From positions 6,914,282 through 6,978,281 of the forward strand of contig NC_092276.1 of assembly GCF_036320965.1 (NCBI RefSeq): a stretch of DNA of 64,000 nucleotides. The letters are read 5' to 3'. Within the stretch, counting starts at the first letter, position 1, and every line of letters starts with the position of its first letter. This stretch comes from Panulirus ornatus. Its lineage: Eukaryota; Arthropoda; Malacostraca; Decapoda; Palinuridae. Under the pieces are notes generated by a model. It was not told the origin of the DNA and searched no databases. It was given only the letters and a program-made list of their open reading frames with translations. A program made the translations under genes and the position numbers. This document shows, one piece after another, positions 9,070 through 20,235 of this stretch.

Positions 9070-12000
9070 ATATACATATATACACATGTACAACAGACAT
9101 ATACATATATACACATGTACATAGTTCATACTGTCTGCCTTTATTCATTTCCATTGCCACCCTGCCACACATGAAATAACAACCCCCTTCCCCCTCATGT
9201 GCACGAGGTAGCGCTAGGAAAAGACAACAAAGGCCACATTCGTTCACACTCAGTCTCTAGCTGTCATGTAATAATGCACTGAAACCACAGCTCCCTTTCC
9301 ACATTCAGGCCCCACACAACTTTCCATGGTCTACCCCAGACGCTTCACATGCCCTGGTTCAATCCATTGACAGCACGTCAACCCCATTATACCACATCGT
9401 TCCAATTCACTCTATTCTTTCCACGCCTTTCATCCTCCTGCATGTTCAGGCCCCAATCACTCAAAATCTTTTTCACTCCATCTTTCCACCTCCAGTTTAG
9501 TCTCCCACTTTTCCTCTTTCCCTCCACCTCTGACACATACATCCTCTTGGTCAATCCTTCCTCACTCATTCTCTCCATGTGACCAAACCATTTCAAAACA
9601 CCCTCTTCTGCTCTCTCAACCACATGTTTTTTATTACCACACATCTCTCTTACCCTATTATTACTTACTCAATCAAACCACCTCACACCACATATTGTCC
9701 TCAAACATCTCATTTCCAGCACATCCTGCGCACAACTCTATCCATAGCCCACACCTCGCAACAATATAACATTGTTAGAACCCCTGTTCCTTCAAACATA
9801 CCCATTTTTGCTTTCCAAGATAATGTTCTTGACTTCCACACAATCTTCAACGCTCCCAGATATCTAAAACACTTCACTTCCTCCAGTTCTTCTCCATTCA
9901 AACTTACCTCCCAGTTGACTTGTCCCTCAACCCTACTGTATCTAGTAACCTTGCTCTTATTCACATGTACTCTCAGCTTTCTTCTTTCACACACTTTACC
10001 AAACTCAGTCACCAGCTTTTGCAGTTTCTCACATGAATCAGCCACCAGCGCTGTATCATCAGCGAACAACAACTGACTCACTTCCCAAGCTCTTTCATCC
10101 ACAGCAGACTGCATACTTGCCCCTCTTTCCAAAACTCTTGCATTCACCTCCCTAACAACCCCATCCATAAACAAATTAAACATCCATGGAGACATCACAC
10201 ACCCTTGCCGCAAACCTGCATTCACTGAGAACCAATCACTTTCCTCTCTTCCGTACATCCTCGATAAAAACTTTTCACTGCTTCTAACAACTTGCCTCCC
10301 ACACCATATATTCTTAATACCTTCCACAGAGCATCTCTATCAAGTCTATCATATGCCTTCTCCAGATCCATAAATGCCACATATAAATCCATTTGCTTTT
10401 CTAAGTATTTCTCACATACATTCTTCAAAGCAAACACCTGATCCACACATCCTCTACCACTTCTGAAACCACACTGCTCTTCTCCAATCTGATGCTCTGT
10501 ACATGCCTTCACCCTCTCAATCAATACCCTCCCATATAATTTACCAGGAATACTCAACAAACTTATACCTCCGTAATTTGAGCACTCACTTTTATCCCCT
10601 TTGCCTTTGTACAGTGGCACTATGCAAGCATTTCGCCAATCCTCAGGCACCTCACCATGAGTCATACATACATTAAATAACCTCACCAACCAGTCAACAA
10701 TACAGTCACCCCCTTTTTTTAATAAATTCCACTGCAATACCATCCAAGACCGCTGCCTTGCCGGCTTTCATCTTCTGCAAAGCTTTTACTACCTCTTCTC
10801 TGTTTACCAAATCATTTTCCCCAACCCTCTCACTTTGCACGCCACCTCGACCAAAACACCCTATATCTGCCACTTATCATCAAACACATTCAACAAACCT
10901 TCAAAATACTCACTCCATCTCCTCACATCACCACTACTTGTTATCACCTCCCCATTAGCCCCCTTCACTGAAGTTCCCATTTGTTCCCTTGTCTTATGCA
11001 CTTTATTTACCTCCTTCCAAAACATCTTTTTATTCTCCCTATAATTTAATGATACTCTCTCACCCCAACTCTCATTTGCCCTCTTTTTCGCCTCTTGCAC
11101 CTTTCTCTTGACCTCCAGTCTCTTTCTTTTATACATCTCCCAGTCATTATTTCCCTGCATATACCATCCAAATGCCTCTCTCTTTTCTTTCACGAATAAT
11201 CTTACTTCTTTTTCATCCCGTCACTCACTACCCTTTCTAATCTGCCCACCTCCCACGCTTCTCATGCCACAAGCATCTTTTGCGCAATCCATCACTGCTT
11301 CCCTAAATACATCCCATTCCTCCCCCACTCCCCTTACCTCCTTTGTTCTCACCTTTTTCCATTGTGTACTCAATCTCTCCTGGTACTGCCTCACACAAGT
11401 CTCCTTCCCAAGCTCACTTACTCTCACCACTCTTTTCACCCCAACATTCTCTCTTCTTTTCTGAAAACCTCTTCATATCTTCACTTTCGCCCCCACAAGA
11501 TAATGATCAGGCATCCCTCCAGTTGCACCTCTCAGAACATTAACATCCAAAAGTCTCTCGCGCGCCTATCAATTAACACGTAATCCAATAACGTTCTCTG
11601 GCCATCTCTCCTACTTACATATGCATACTTATGTATATCTCTCTTTTTAAACCAGGTATTTCCAATCACCAGTCCTTTTTCAGCACATAAATCTACAAGC
11701 TCTTCACCATTCCCATTTACAACACTGAGCACCCCATGTACACCAATTATTCCCTCAACTGCCACATTACTCACCTTTGCATTCAAATCACCCATTACTA
11801 TAACCCAGTCTCATGCATCAAAACTACTAACACACTCGCTCAGCTGCTCCCAAAACACTTGCCTCTCATGATCTTTCTTCTCATGCCCAGGTGCATGTGC
11901 ACCAATAATCACCCATCTCTCTCCTTGAACTTTCAGTTTTACCCATATCAATCTAGAGTTTACTTTCTTACACTCTATCACATACTCCCACCACTCCTGT

Positions 12001-12385
12001 TTCAGTAGTGCTACTCCTTCCCTTGCTCTTGTCCTCTCACTAACCCATGACTTTACTCCCAAGACATTCCCAAACCACTCTTTCCCTTCACTCTTGAGCT
12101 TCGTTTCACTCAGAGCCAAAACATCCAGGTTCCTTACCTCAAACATACTACCTATCTCTCCTTTTTTCTCATCTTGGTTACATCCACACACATTTAGACA
12201 TCCCAATCTGAGCCTTCGAGGAGGATGAGCACTCCCTGCGAGACTCCTTCTTCTGTTTCCCTTTTTAGAAAGTTAACATACAAGGAGGGGAGGGTTTCCA
12301 GCCCCCCGCTCCCGTCCCCTTTAGTTGCCTTCTACGACACGTGAGGAATGCATGGGAAGTATTCTTTCTCCCCTATCCTATATTT
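9070..12385 (-). mobile_element. RTE-like LINE, near full-length, long 3' UTR
   Basis: Read on the minus strand it starts with a leader (12385-12207), then APE-type endonuclease (12206 to ~11480): MGCLNVCGCN, LALSETKL, GDLNAKV, SRRDGQRTLLDYVLIDRR. A linker follows (KKMFWKEVNKVHKTREQMG, ~11030), then RT fingers (EDWRNACIVPLYKGKGDKSE), palm LYVAFMDLEKAYDRLD, FADD, thumb and C-terminal region, and a long 3' UTR. Several frameshifts and stops divide it into at least seven open pieces, and part of the palm/thumb region is deleted (~9880-9850). The distal tail is cut by the poly(A) of the preceding copy. Confidence 0.88.
12207..12385 (-). promoter_or_regulatory. RTE 5' leader (putative internal promoter region)
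   Basis: The same ~170 nt leader precedes the endonuclease in four copies (12385, 21955, 39835, 58178): ATCCCTGGGGATAGGGG, GGAATGCGTGG/CGTGTCGTAGAAGGCGAC, GGGGCTGGAAACCCTCCCCT, CGAAGGCTCAGATTGGG. RTE-type elements usually carry their promoter near the 5' end. Promoter activity is inference. Confidence 0.5.
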
Positions 12386-12950
12386 CATTTCCTGTATTTA
12401 GGTTTTCATGCAAAATGACACAATTGTGGCACACTCTTCTGATGCCAATTCAGATGCCTATCAATACGAGGAGAGATAATACACCATTACAGAACAGAAC
12501 TGTTAAAGGGGGTGGTAATCCTTTGTTGGAAAATACATGCCATCACTGAAATGGAAGGTCAAGCTTTCACAGATTCTGTAAAACTGCAAATTGACTTTAC
12601 ATTTTTGTTGTTGTTTAATTGTAAACTTCAAATAAATCAGAGTGACTTCATAAGGCTGTTTACAATATCAAAAACATGATTAATGAGTACAACAGAAAAT
12701 GTCACAATTAATCAACATATGGCATCCACAATAACACAGGGCTACCAACCTCTGACCCAAACAGCCCTCACGAAGCAATATTTATCGACCATGGTCTCAT
12801 ATTGCTTCCTACATAGTGTGCACAGATAGTTGTTTTAATTATTGTATATGGATGACAAGATGAAATTCATAAAAAAATTAAAAAATTCCACGGAAAGTAT
12901 AAGGATTAAGTTCTTAAAGGGTGATAAGTCATTCTTTAGCTATTACTTAC
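12386..12950. other. Unassigned intron sequence
   Basis: Between an RTE leader and the WKRLSELQ exon. Nothing recognised. Confidence 0.5.
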
Positions 12951-13103
12951 TCGTAATTTGTCATCTTCAAAATCCTGCAGTGGTCTAAACTGCATTTCAG
13001 CTGGGTATGCAGATCGCATATGAGGAGGATATAAAGAATTTCGCCTTTGAAGTTCTGATAATCTCTTCCACTGTGCATCATTCATTGGGTTGCAGCGCCC
13101 AAC
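12951..13103 (-). CDS. NUMA1: NuMA-like tail exon with the diagnostic WxRLSELQxRN block
   Basis: The acceptor TATTTTAACAG precedes GTTGGGCGCTGC (13103), and the donor is TTACGA|GTAAGT (12951). Its 153 nt give 51 codons, phase 0. It encodes WKRLSELQRRNSLYPPHM, then RSAYPAEMQ, and an acidic end DFEDDKLR. Vertebrate NuMA has WNRIAELQQRNRVCPPHL, then KTCYPLES and an acidic TDEEMK at the same place: same order, same spacing, same aromatic and proline residues. This is the strongest single evidence for NuMA identity. In vertebrates the region lies in the tail that contacts LGN and microtubules. Confidence 0.85.
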
Positions 13104-13370
13104 CTGTTAAAATATATAAGAATAAACCTAATAAATATTTATTATTTAACAGCATATACTCACTTACTGTTATTCTCTATTCCAGTATCTTATCTCAATT
13201 CTCTCTTCTCTGCCACTTGCCTATTTCTATCTGTACAAACTCGTCTACTTTGTCTTCATTACATAAAGAACACCCATTGCTCTATAGTTTAACACCTGCA
13301 ATCATTAATGTTAAAACTTATCTTCAGTAAATGGGTTTGACTGGCTTGTGCTTCGTTGAAATGACTGGAA

Positions 13371-13618
13371 GAATTTCTTTCTTTCATACTATTTGCCATT
13401 TCCCGCATTAGCAAGGTAGTGTTAAGAGCAGAGGACTGGGTCTTTTGAGGGAATATCCTCACCTGGCTCCCTTCTCTGTTCCTTCTTTTGGAAAATTAAG
13501 AAAAAAAAAAAAACGAGAGGGAAGGATTTACAGCCACTCACTCCCTCCCCTTTTAGTCGCCTTTTACGACACGCAGGGAATACGTGGGAAGCATTCTTTT
13601 TCCCCTACCCCAAGGGAC
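13371..13618 (-). mobile_element. Repeat A, nearly complete
   Basis: Reverse orientation: tail hairpin (ATTTCCCGCATTAGCAAGGT), CAGAGGACTGG, GAACAGAGAAGGGAGCCAGG on the sense strand, a T/A-run, then CGACACGCAGGGAATACGTG and the head ending CCCCTACCCCAAGGGA. About 245 bp. Confidence 0.75.
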
Positions 13619-13876
13619 TGGAAGAATAACAAATTAATTTTTTGCACCATCAGGAGATTTAATGTCTCTTATCTTTTGCTGTCAGGGACACCATAGGATG
13701 GAAGATCTACCTGTCATTACATACGGCAATATTCTGCTTAAGGTACAGTTAGCTTGTAGTGCTCAATGCAGTCCACACTCTTGCTTTTATCTAAATCCTT
13801 AAACCAGTAATACAAGAACATATACTTACATATCAATCCTCAAGATGATACTGTATAAAAAAATCTGAAAATGCAC

Positions 13877-14098
13877 CTTCATATCAAGGAGGTATTTGTT
13901 GCTGAACAGCTCCTCTTCATCTTCACAATTAAAAAGCATATCTCTTGGTACAGACCGTCCTAGTGATTTGTCTGAAACATTTATCTCAGATGGGTGTAAA
14001 GCTTTCTTCTTATCTGCAGTGCTAGTGGTCTGTTTCACACTTTCACAGGTCTGTTTATTCTCTACATATGAGGTTCGTTTGCATGGCTTTCTGAACAT
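13877..14098 (-). CDS. NUMA1: NuMA-like tail exon, basic/acidic, 74 codons
   Basis: The acceptor TATTAACACAG directly precedes ATGTTCAGAAAGCC (14098), and the donor is ATGAAG|GTGCAT (13877). Its 222 nt give 74 codons, phase 0. The start is basic (FRKPCKRTSY), the middle is rich in S, T and K, and the end is acidic with a hydrophobic patch (CEDEEELFSNKYLLDMK). It is not a coiled coil. It sits where vertebrate NuMA has a serine/arginine linker between the LGN-binding and WNRIAELQ blocks. I cannot assign a specific motif, and the function is unassigned beyond tail linker. Confidence 0.7.
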
Positions 14099-14570
14099 CT
14101 GTGTTAATACTAAGCATTAGTACTGTGAAGGGTACATCCTCATAACAGCAGCACATATGGATATAAGAAACTCAATTAAAGTTCGCAAACTGCACAGGGA
14201 AAGAGAAAATCTTTGGTGTATATGCATACAAAGGGAGTAAAGTTGAGTGAATAATTTTTACATTCAAATCAAAAATACTGTTTGTACATTTCATTTCTGT
14301 AACTATGCAGTACATACTTCAAATTAAATTCAAATAAAACACATTTCCATTTTGTTCATATAATCAGTATATAATATTTAGTATTCAGAACTGATACTAC
14401 TGACAATATCATGTACAATTTCCATAAAGAAATATGAAAGAACTAATTTTGTTCTAAATTTAAGTTTATTAGTCTAACAATACTTGAATTACTAAGAGAC
14501 TCACTTGAACAATATATCCTTCTAGACATAATTATACTGTAGTAAGAACATTAAAAAGGGTTCAAAGATC
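14099..14570. other. Unassigned intron sequence
   Basis: AT-rich sequence immediately upstream of the exon at 13877. No motif recognised. Confidence 0.4.
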
Positions 14571-15100
14571 TAGCAATTGCAGTGCAGCAAGCCAGCTGCT
14601 ACCTCATGTGCAGGCACTGTGCTTTCCAAATAGACCAACCAAGCATGTAAAACTATCCCTTTTCAAATGTTTGTCACTGGGAAGCCACAACAAAAGCAGT
14701 ACTGATCATAAATTTGTATTACAATGATAGTCAATGAACGGTATACCCAAGGAGTCAGTGCGAACAAAATTTTCTATACCCATTAGACTGAAAGTCTGCA
14801 TGTGGCAGTAGTTTTGGTTATGAGAAGGAACCATATTCTTATACTCATACATTAATTGTGTAACGAATGAATGTAAGAGAGATGTATACCATAGGTGTTT
14901 ATCCAGTGCACTTTTAAATTTCTTTACCGTGCATGCTATCCTGTTTCTGATAGTAGCTAGGCAAGATGTTAAATACTCTTGGACCCTAGATGTTTAAGGT
15001 GTTCTCTCTTTTTGTGCATATCACACCTTTGGATATCAGAGGCAGCATTCTACAAAAGTCTTTCTTGCCTCTCCAGTGAGTAAGACATAGTTTCAAAATG

Positions 15101-15560
15101 TATTTATTTATTTATCTATTTATTTTGCTTTGTCGCAGTCTCCCGCGTTAGCGAGGTAGCGCAAGGAAACAGACGAAAGAATGGCCCAACCCACCCACAT
15201 ACACATGTATATACATACACATCCACACCCGCAAATATACATACCTATACATCTCAATCTATACATATATATATCCACACAGACATATACACATATACCC
15301 ATGTACATAATTCATACTGTCTGCCTTATTCATTCCCATCGCCACCCCGCCACACGTGGAATAACAACACTCTCCCCCCTCATGTGTGCGGGGTATCGCT
15401 AGGAAAAGACAACAAAGGCCCCATTCGTTCACACTCTGTCTTTAGCTGTCAAGTAATAATGCACTGAAACCACAGCTCCCTTTCCACATCCAGGCCCCAC
15501 AGAACTTTCCGTGGTTTATCCCAGACGCTTCACATGCCCTGGTTCAATCCATTGACAGCA
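15101..15560 (-). mobile_element. RTE-like LINE, 3' UTR-only copy
   Basis: It consists of the long 3' UTR only: (TATT)n end, tail hairpin, microsatellite part, AGCGCTAGG-like block and CTCTTTAGCTGTCAAGTAAT, ending at AATCCATTGACAGC, just outside the stop-codon region. It is a severely 5'-truncated insertion in the CR1-like element. Confidence 0.85.
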
Positions 15561-15690
15561 AATGTAAGTTAGGATTTTCCAGGTACAGATAATGATTTAC
15601 CTCTCCTATCTCCACTCCAGGGAGTATAGCTTTAAGAGATTTCAGCTGTTCCCAGTAATTTAGTTCCTTTACCTCCGTAATATGGGCGTT

Positions 15691-15985
15691 GAATATATTT
15701 ATCTATTTATTATACTTAATCGCTGTCTCCCGCATTAGCGAGGTAGCACAAGGAAACAGACGAAAGAATGGCCCAACCCACCCACATAATCATGTATATA
15801 CGTAAACTCCCACACACGCACATATGCATACCTATACATTTCAACTTATACATACATATACATACACAGACATATACATATATGCACATATACATATTCA
15901 TACTTGCTGCCTTCATCCATTCCCGTCGCCATTCCGCCACACATGAAATAGCATCCCCCTTGTTCACACTTAGTCTCTAGCTGTC
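15691..15985 (-). mobile_element. RTE-like LINE tail fragment
   Basis: Tail hairpin and microsatellite part with TTCATACTTGCTGCC..., ending at TCTCTAGCTGTCATTACAC. Internal deletion removes the ACGAGGTAGCGC block. Inserted in the CR1-like element. Confidence 0.8.
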
Positions 15986-16423
15986 ATTACACATGGATGT
16001 TGAAAGATCTCTAAATACTTTCTAATTCTGCACTTTCACCTGCCATGTAGGGTGATGTTATAATGATGCAGTACTCTTTTTTCCTTTCTTTGTCTTGAAG
16101 ATCTGCAGGATCCAGCACACCATCCTTCTGTATGAGGCAATCACTGTTTTTTTGTGCTCGCTGAAGGTTAGGTTGTTAGATATTATTTAAAACTCTGAGG
16201 TCTTTCACATTATTCAGCTGGAACATGATAGTGTTTGTCTGTACAGTATTCTGTTTTGTTTTTGATTTCTTCATTTTCCCCATATCACATGGAGAAGTTG
16301 ACAACTGTCTCCATTGAAAAGCGCTGTTCTCAGTTGCCTGGTTAAAGACTTCATCTATGTTTCTTTGTATTCTTTCAGCATCCTCTACTGATGTAATTTT
16401 CATCCTTATTCAAACTTACCTCA

Positions 16424-17483
16424 ATGGGGAGGTAAGTTTGAATGGAGAAAAACTGGAGAAAGTGAAGTTTTAGATATCTGGGAGTGGATTTGGCAGTGGA
16501 TGGAACCATGGGAGAGGAAGTGAATCAAAGGGTGGGGGAGGGGGGCGAAAATTCTGGGAGCCTTGAAGAATGTGTGGAAGTCGAGAACATTATCTCGTAA
16601 AGCAAAAATGGCTATATTTGAAGGAATAGTGGTTCCAACAATGTTGTATGGTTGCGAGGCGTGGGCTATGGATAGAGTTGTGCGCAGGAGGGTGGATGTG
16701 CTGGAAATGAGATGTTTGAGGACAATATGTGGTGTGAGGTGGTTTGATCGAGTAAATAATGATAGGGTAAGAGAGATGTGTGGTAATAAAAAGAGTGTGG
16801 TTGAGAGAACAGAAGAGGGTGTTTTGAAATGGTTTGGTCACATGGAGAGAATGAGTGAGGAAAGATTGACAAAGAGGATACATGTGTCGGAGGTGGAGGG
16901 AATGAGGAGAAGTGGGAGATCAAATTGGAGATGGAAAGATGGAGTGAAAAAGATTTTGAGTGATCAGGGCCTGAACATGCAAGGAATAGAGTGAATTGGA
17001 ACGATGTGGTATACCAGGGTCGACGTGCTGTCAGTGGATTGAACCAGGGCATGTGAAGCGTCTGGGGTAAACCATGGAAAGTTCTGTGGGACCTGGATGT
17101 GGAAAGGGAGCTGTGGTTTCGGTGCATTGTTACATGACAGCTAGAGACTGAGTGTGAACGAATGGGGCCTTTGTTGTCTTTTCCTAGCACTACTTCGCAT
17201 ACATGAGGGGGGGAAGGGGTTGTTATTTCATGTGTGGCGAGGTGGCGATGGGAATGAATAAAGGCAGACAGTATGAATTATGTACATGTGTATATATGTA
17301 TATGTCTGTGTGTGTATATATATATGTATATGTTGAGATGTATAGGTATGTATATTTGCGTGTGTGGACGTGTATTTATATACATGTGTATGTGGGTGGG
17401 TTGGGCCATTCTTTTGTCTATTTCCTTGCGCTACCTTGCTAACACGGGAGACAGCGACAAAGCTAAATGAATAAATAAATAAT
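16424..17483 (+). mobile_element. RTE-like LINE, 5'-truncated, long 3' UTR
   Basis: It begins in the RT thumb (EVSLNGEKLEKV, with frameshifts) and has an open piece 16563-16994 carrying YGCEAWAMDRVVRRRVDVLE, RWFDRVNNDRVREMCGNKKS and KWFGHMERMSEERLTKR. It then has a complete long 3' UTR ending AAATGAATAAATAAATAAT. A 15 bp inverted repeat stands at the 5' junction. Confidence 0.85.
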
Positions 17484-17690
17484 TCTTGTATCATCTGTAA
17501 AGGATGATATGAAACTGTGGCTCATGTTTTTGTGTTAGTGTCAGATAAAAGAATGCGGAACAGGATGGGTGCCAGTATAGTTCCTTGGGAAAGTCACCTT
17601 TTTAACTTAAGAGGCACTGAAGATGGTATGGTTTACAAAAACATGTCGTGATCTTTTACTTTAAAAGATGTATCCATAATGCCCCTTGTA

Positions 17691-18245
17691 TATTGTACTA
17701 CACTGCTCAATTTCACTTTTATCTCATGCATGCCTCACATCCTCCTGCATATTCAGGCCCAAAGTATTCAAAACCTTTCTCAATCCACCCTTCCATTTCC
17801 AAATTGCTCTCCCCCTTCTTACTCCTAACTTCTGACACATGTATCCTTTTTATTAACCTCTCCTCACTCATCATCTTCATATGTCCATACCATTTCAGTG
17901 CACCCTCTTAACCATATTTTTATTTCCACACTTTTCTCTTATCCTATCATTTCTTACTTGAGGAACCCTCTTCACACCACATATCAAACACCTTGTTTCC
18001 AACACATCCACCCTTTCTCATCTAAATCCCCTACTTCACATCCATACAACTCTGTAGTAATAAGTGTATCATCAAATGCACTATCTTTGCCCTCAGAGAT
18101 AGTAACCTCTCTTAACACACACTCATTAATGCGGCCAGGACCTTAGCATCCCTCTCCCATCCTATGGCTAACTTCAGCTTCTTTAGTTCTAAGTCCACTC
18201 CCAGGTATCTAAAACATTTCACCTCCTCCATGCACTCTCTTGCCT
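17691..18245 (-). mobile_element. Old, diverged RTE-like fragment
   Basis: The minus strand aligns to the C-terminal and thumb part of the RTE ORF with many substitutions. It reads equivalents of KWYGHMKMMSEERLIKR, CGVKRVPQVRN and EEVKCFRYLG. It is much older than the other copies. Confidence 0.6.
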
Positions 18246-18429
18246 GACAGTGCAGTGCCTTCACAGTAAGCAGCTGCTAGCTTGTATGCTCACTGATGAT
18301 CTTGGATATTTTGCATTTTCCTTTGAAGTTCATTTGTGTCTAAAGAGGTATTCAGCAGAATCAAGGATCTTACTTTGATAAATGGAAATGATAATGAAAT
18401 GGCCAACAGTTATTAATCAGACAACAAAC

Positions 18430-18636
18430 CATTTCTGATGAAGCAACCCGAAACACTGTCTTTCGTGTTTCCTTAGAGGACCTTGAGGGAAGAAGTTCTT
18501 GTGTAGAATCATCTATGTTCCAGTCATCCTCACAAGATGATGAAGATGGCCTTGTCACAACTATCTCACTGTGCTGAGTATCTGAAGATGCTGAATGGCT
18601 TCCCATTGTAAAGGTATTTGTCTGGGTATGGATTCC
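18430..18636 (-). CDS. NUMA1: NuMA-like tail exon carrying the presumed LGN/Pins-binding block
   Basis: The exon starts after TTTACTTTCAG at GGAATCCATACC (18636) and ends at GAAATG|GTTTGT (18430). Its 207 nt give 69 codons, phase 0. The peptide has TQTNTFTMGS near its start and DDSTQELLPSRSSKETRKTV further on. Human NuMA has TQIINITM followed by EEPDSANSSFYSTRSAP at the equivalent place, and this acidic-then-serine/arginine peptide is the part that binds the TPR repeats of LGN (Pins). The match is short but colinear with the flanking exons. It probably recruits the protein to cortical Gαi-LGN. The donor is not the strongest, so a few codons could differ. Confidence 0.75.
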
Positions 18637-19195
18637 CTGAAAGTAAAGGCATTTGATTTAAAGAATGCAAATACCTGTTATGACAACTCTTTTCTTGTTC
18701 CTTGGAAAGGAAAACTGGTCCAAAATAGCGACATGAGAATAATCTTAAAATAAATACTAGAGCAGAAGGATCTGTTACCTGTTAATGGCTAAGAGTCAAA
18801 CTTCTTGCTTTGTTCTAACTCCTGCTTTAGCATGGTAGGTGTGATATTCAGTGAACCACTAAAACTGCACAGTAGAGCATATAGCGTGAGGGATTACTCA
18901 GTCTTAATCACCTAACTTAGCCTTTGGGAATAAGGACAAGAAACACAACTCAAGCATCTCCTGAAAGTTACAGTGGGTTGATAGGGGCAGGGAAAAGCTA
19001 GATATCCTATCTAACTATCTATATCCTTCCCTCCATATTATTACTTTCCAAAAGTAGGAACAGAGGAAGAAGCCAAGATGGCTCAGGCATCTGTTTCTGG
19101 TGTTTTCTGCTATAGCAAGGGAAAGTGTGTGAAAGGAAGAAGTTGAGAGGAAATGTAAATATGAGCCAGGTTATTAGGCATTCTGTCCACAAACG
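18637..19195. other. Unassigned intron sequence
   Basis: No exon or repeat recognised. Vertebrate NuMA has about 90 extra residues between the rod end and the TTQIINITM block; I looked here and did not find an equivalent exon. Confidence 0.5.
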
Positions 19196-19610
19196 TACTA
19201 TCTTTCCTTGTCGCAAATAACATTTGAAAGCACCTAACTTGCACAATTCATCCTTCATCACACAAGATTTTCATGCAGTCAGTGCTGTTCTAGCCCTGCC
19301 TCTTAGCAGAATGGTTGGTGCAAAAGATAGAAGTAGTAGGTATGAACACTAGAGAGAGCATTTGGTAGAAGTAGTAGGTGGGAACATTAGGTAGATGTAG
19401 TAGATTGGAAAATTAGTCAGGTACATTAGGTAGAAGTTGGCAGAAAGATCGGGTAGAAGCCTCTGAAAACATTGCACGAGAGTTCCCTTGTGCCAGTGGC
19501 TTGTTCACTAGGTGTGGAGACTCTTTTGTTGTGTCCACCCCCTTGGGGGAGTTAACAAAGGGAATAGGCATCAGAGATAAAGAAAGGTACATTATTAGGT
19601 TTAGCAGTGA
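19196..19610 (-). repeat. Dispersed repeat C, copy 2
   Basis: Reverse-orientation copy with TAGAAGTAGTAGGTGGGAAC units, then CCCCCTTGGGGGAGTTAACA and GGCATCAGAGATAA. Confidence 0.7.
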
Positions 19611-20235
19611 AAAGAAACTTTATTTGGATTGAGAGTAAACTAAGAGAAAGTGGAATCTTTTAGATAGCTGGGAGTGGATATGGCAGTTATTAGAACTATA
19701 GGAGATGAAGTGAGCCATAGGGTAGGTGAGGGGTCAAAGGTCTTGGGTGCATTCAGGAATGTGTGGAAAGAAGAGTCACTGACTTTAAGGGTGAAGATGG
19801 GTATGTTTGATGGCATGGTCATTCCGTTGGTCCTATATTTATGTACAGTGTGGGCCTTAAACAAAAACATAAAGGATAAGGTGAATGCATTGAAAATGAA
19901 ATATTTGAGGACAATATGTGGTGCATGGAGGATAAATCTAATAATAAATGATGGGTAGGCGAGAGGCGTGGAAGCAGGACGTGTATGTGAGAGAGCAAAA
20001 GAGGATGTGCTGGAATGGTTTGGGCATATGGAAAGATGAGTGAGGAAAGGGCGGAAGGAACAAGGAAAAGGAGGGAAACCAAGGACAAGCTAAAAGTATG
20101 GAGTGAAAGAAGCTTTAAAGGCTGAGGACCTGAACATGCAGGAGGCTATTAGGCATACAAAGGATAAAGCATATTAGAAAAATATGGTTTACAGGAGATA
20201 ATATTCTGTAAGTGGGCTAAAGCAGGGCACATGAA
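19611..20235 (+). mobile_element. Old RTE-like C-terminal fragment
   Basis: An open piece 19674-19958 encodes DEVSHRVGEGSKVLGAFRNV, VKMGMFDGMVIPLVLYLCTV and LKMKYLRTICG, a diverged version of the RTE thumb and C-terminal region. Its last ~50 bp are included in a tandem duplication. Confidence 0.65.

Larger units (their letters stand above)
14571..17690 (-). mobile_element. CR1-like LINE remnant dissected by three RTE insertions
   Basis: Four minus-strand segments read in order as one decayed element. 17690-17484 gives the RT palm with ...SHSFISSFTDDTRI. 16405-15990 gives MKITSVEDAERIQRNIDEVF and then FQWRQLS. 15690-15561 gives ITEVKELNYWEQLKSLKAI. 15100-14850 gives KKREHLKHLG and GPRVFNILPSYY. 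These are the usual successive parts of CR1/Jockey-superfamily C-termini. RTE pieces at 15101-15560, 15691-15985 and 16424-17483 interrupt it. The left boundary is uncertain. Inactive. Confidence 0.65.

Noticed and set aside
8332..9122. Long antisense frames rich in H, P, S and F opposite the RTE C-terminal region (recurring at 4122, 31048, 35699, 43340, 53631)
   Set aside because: They are shadows of the conserved RTE coding strand. They recur wherever the LINE does and have no independent motifs.
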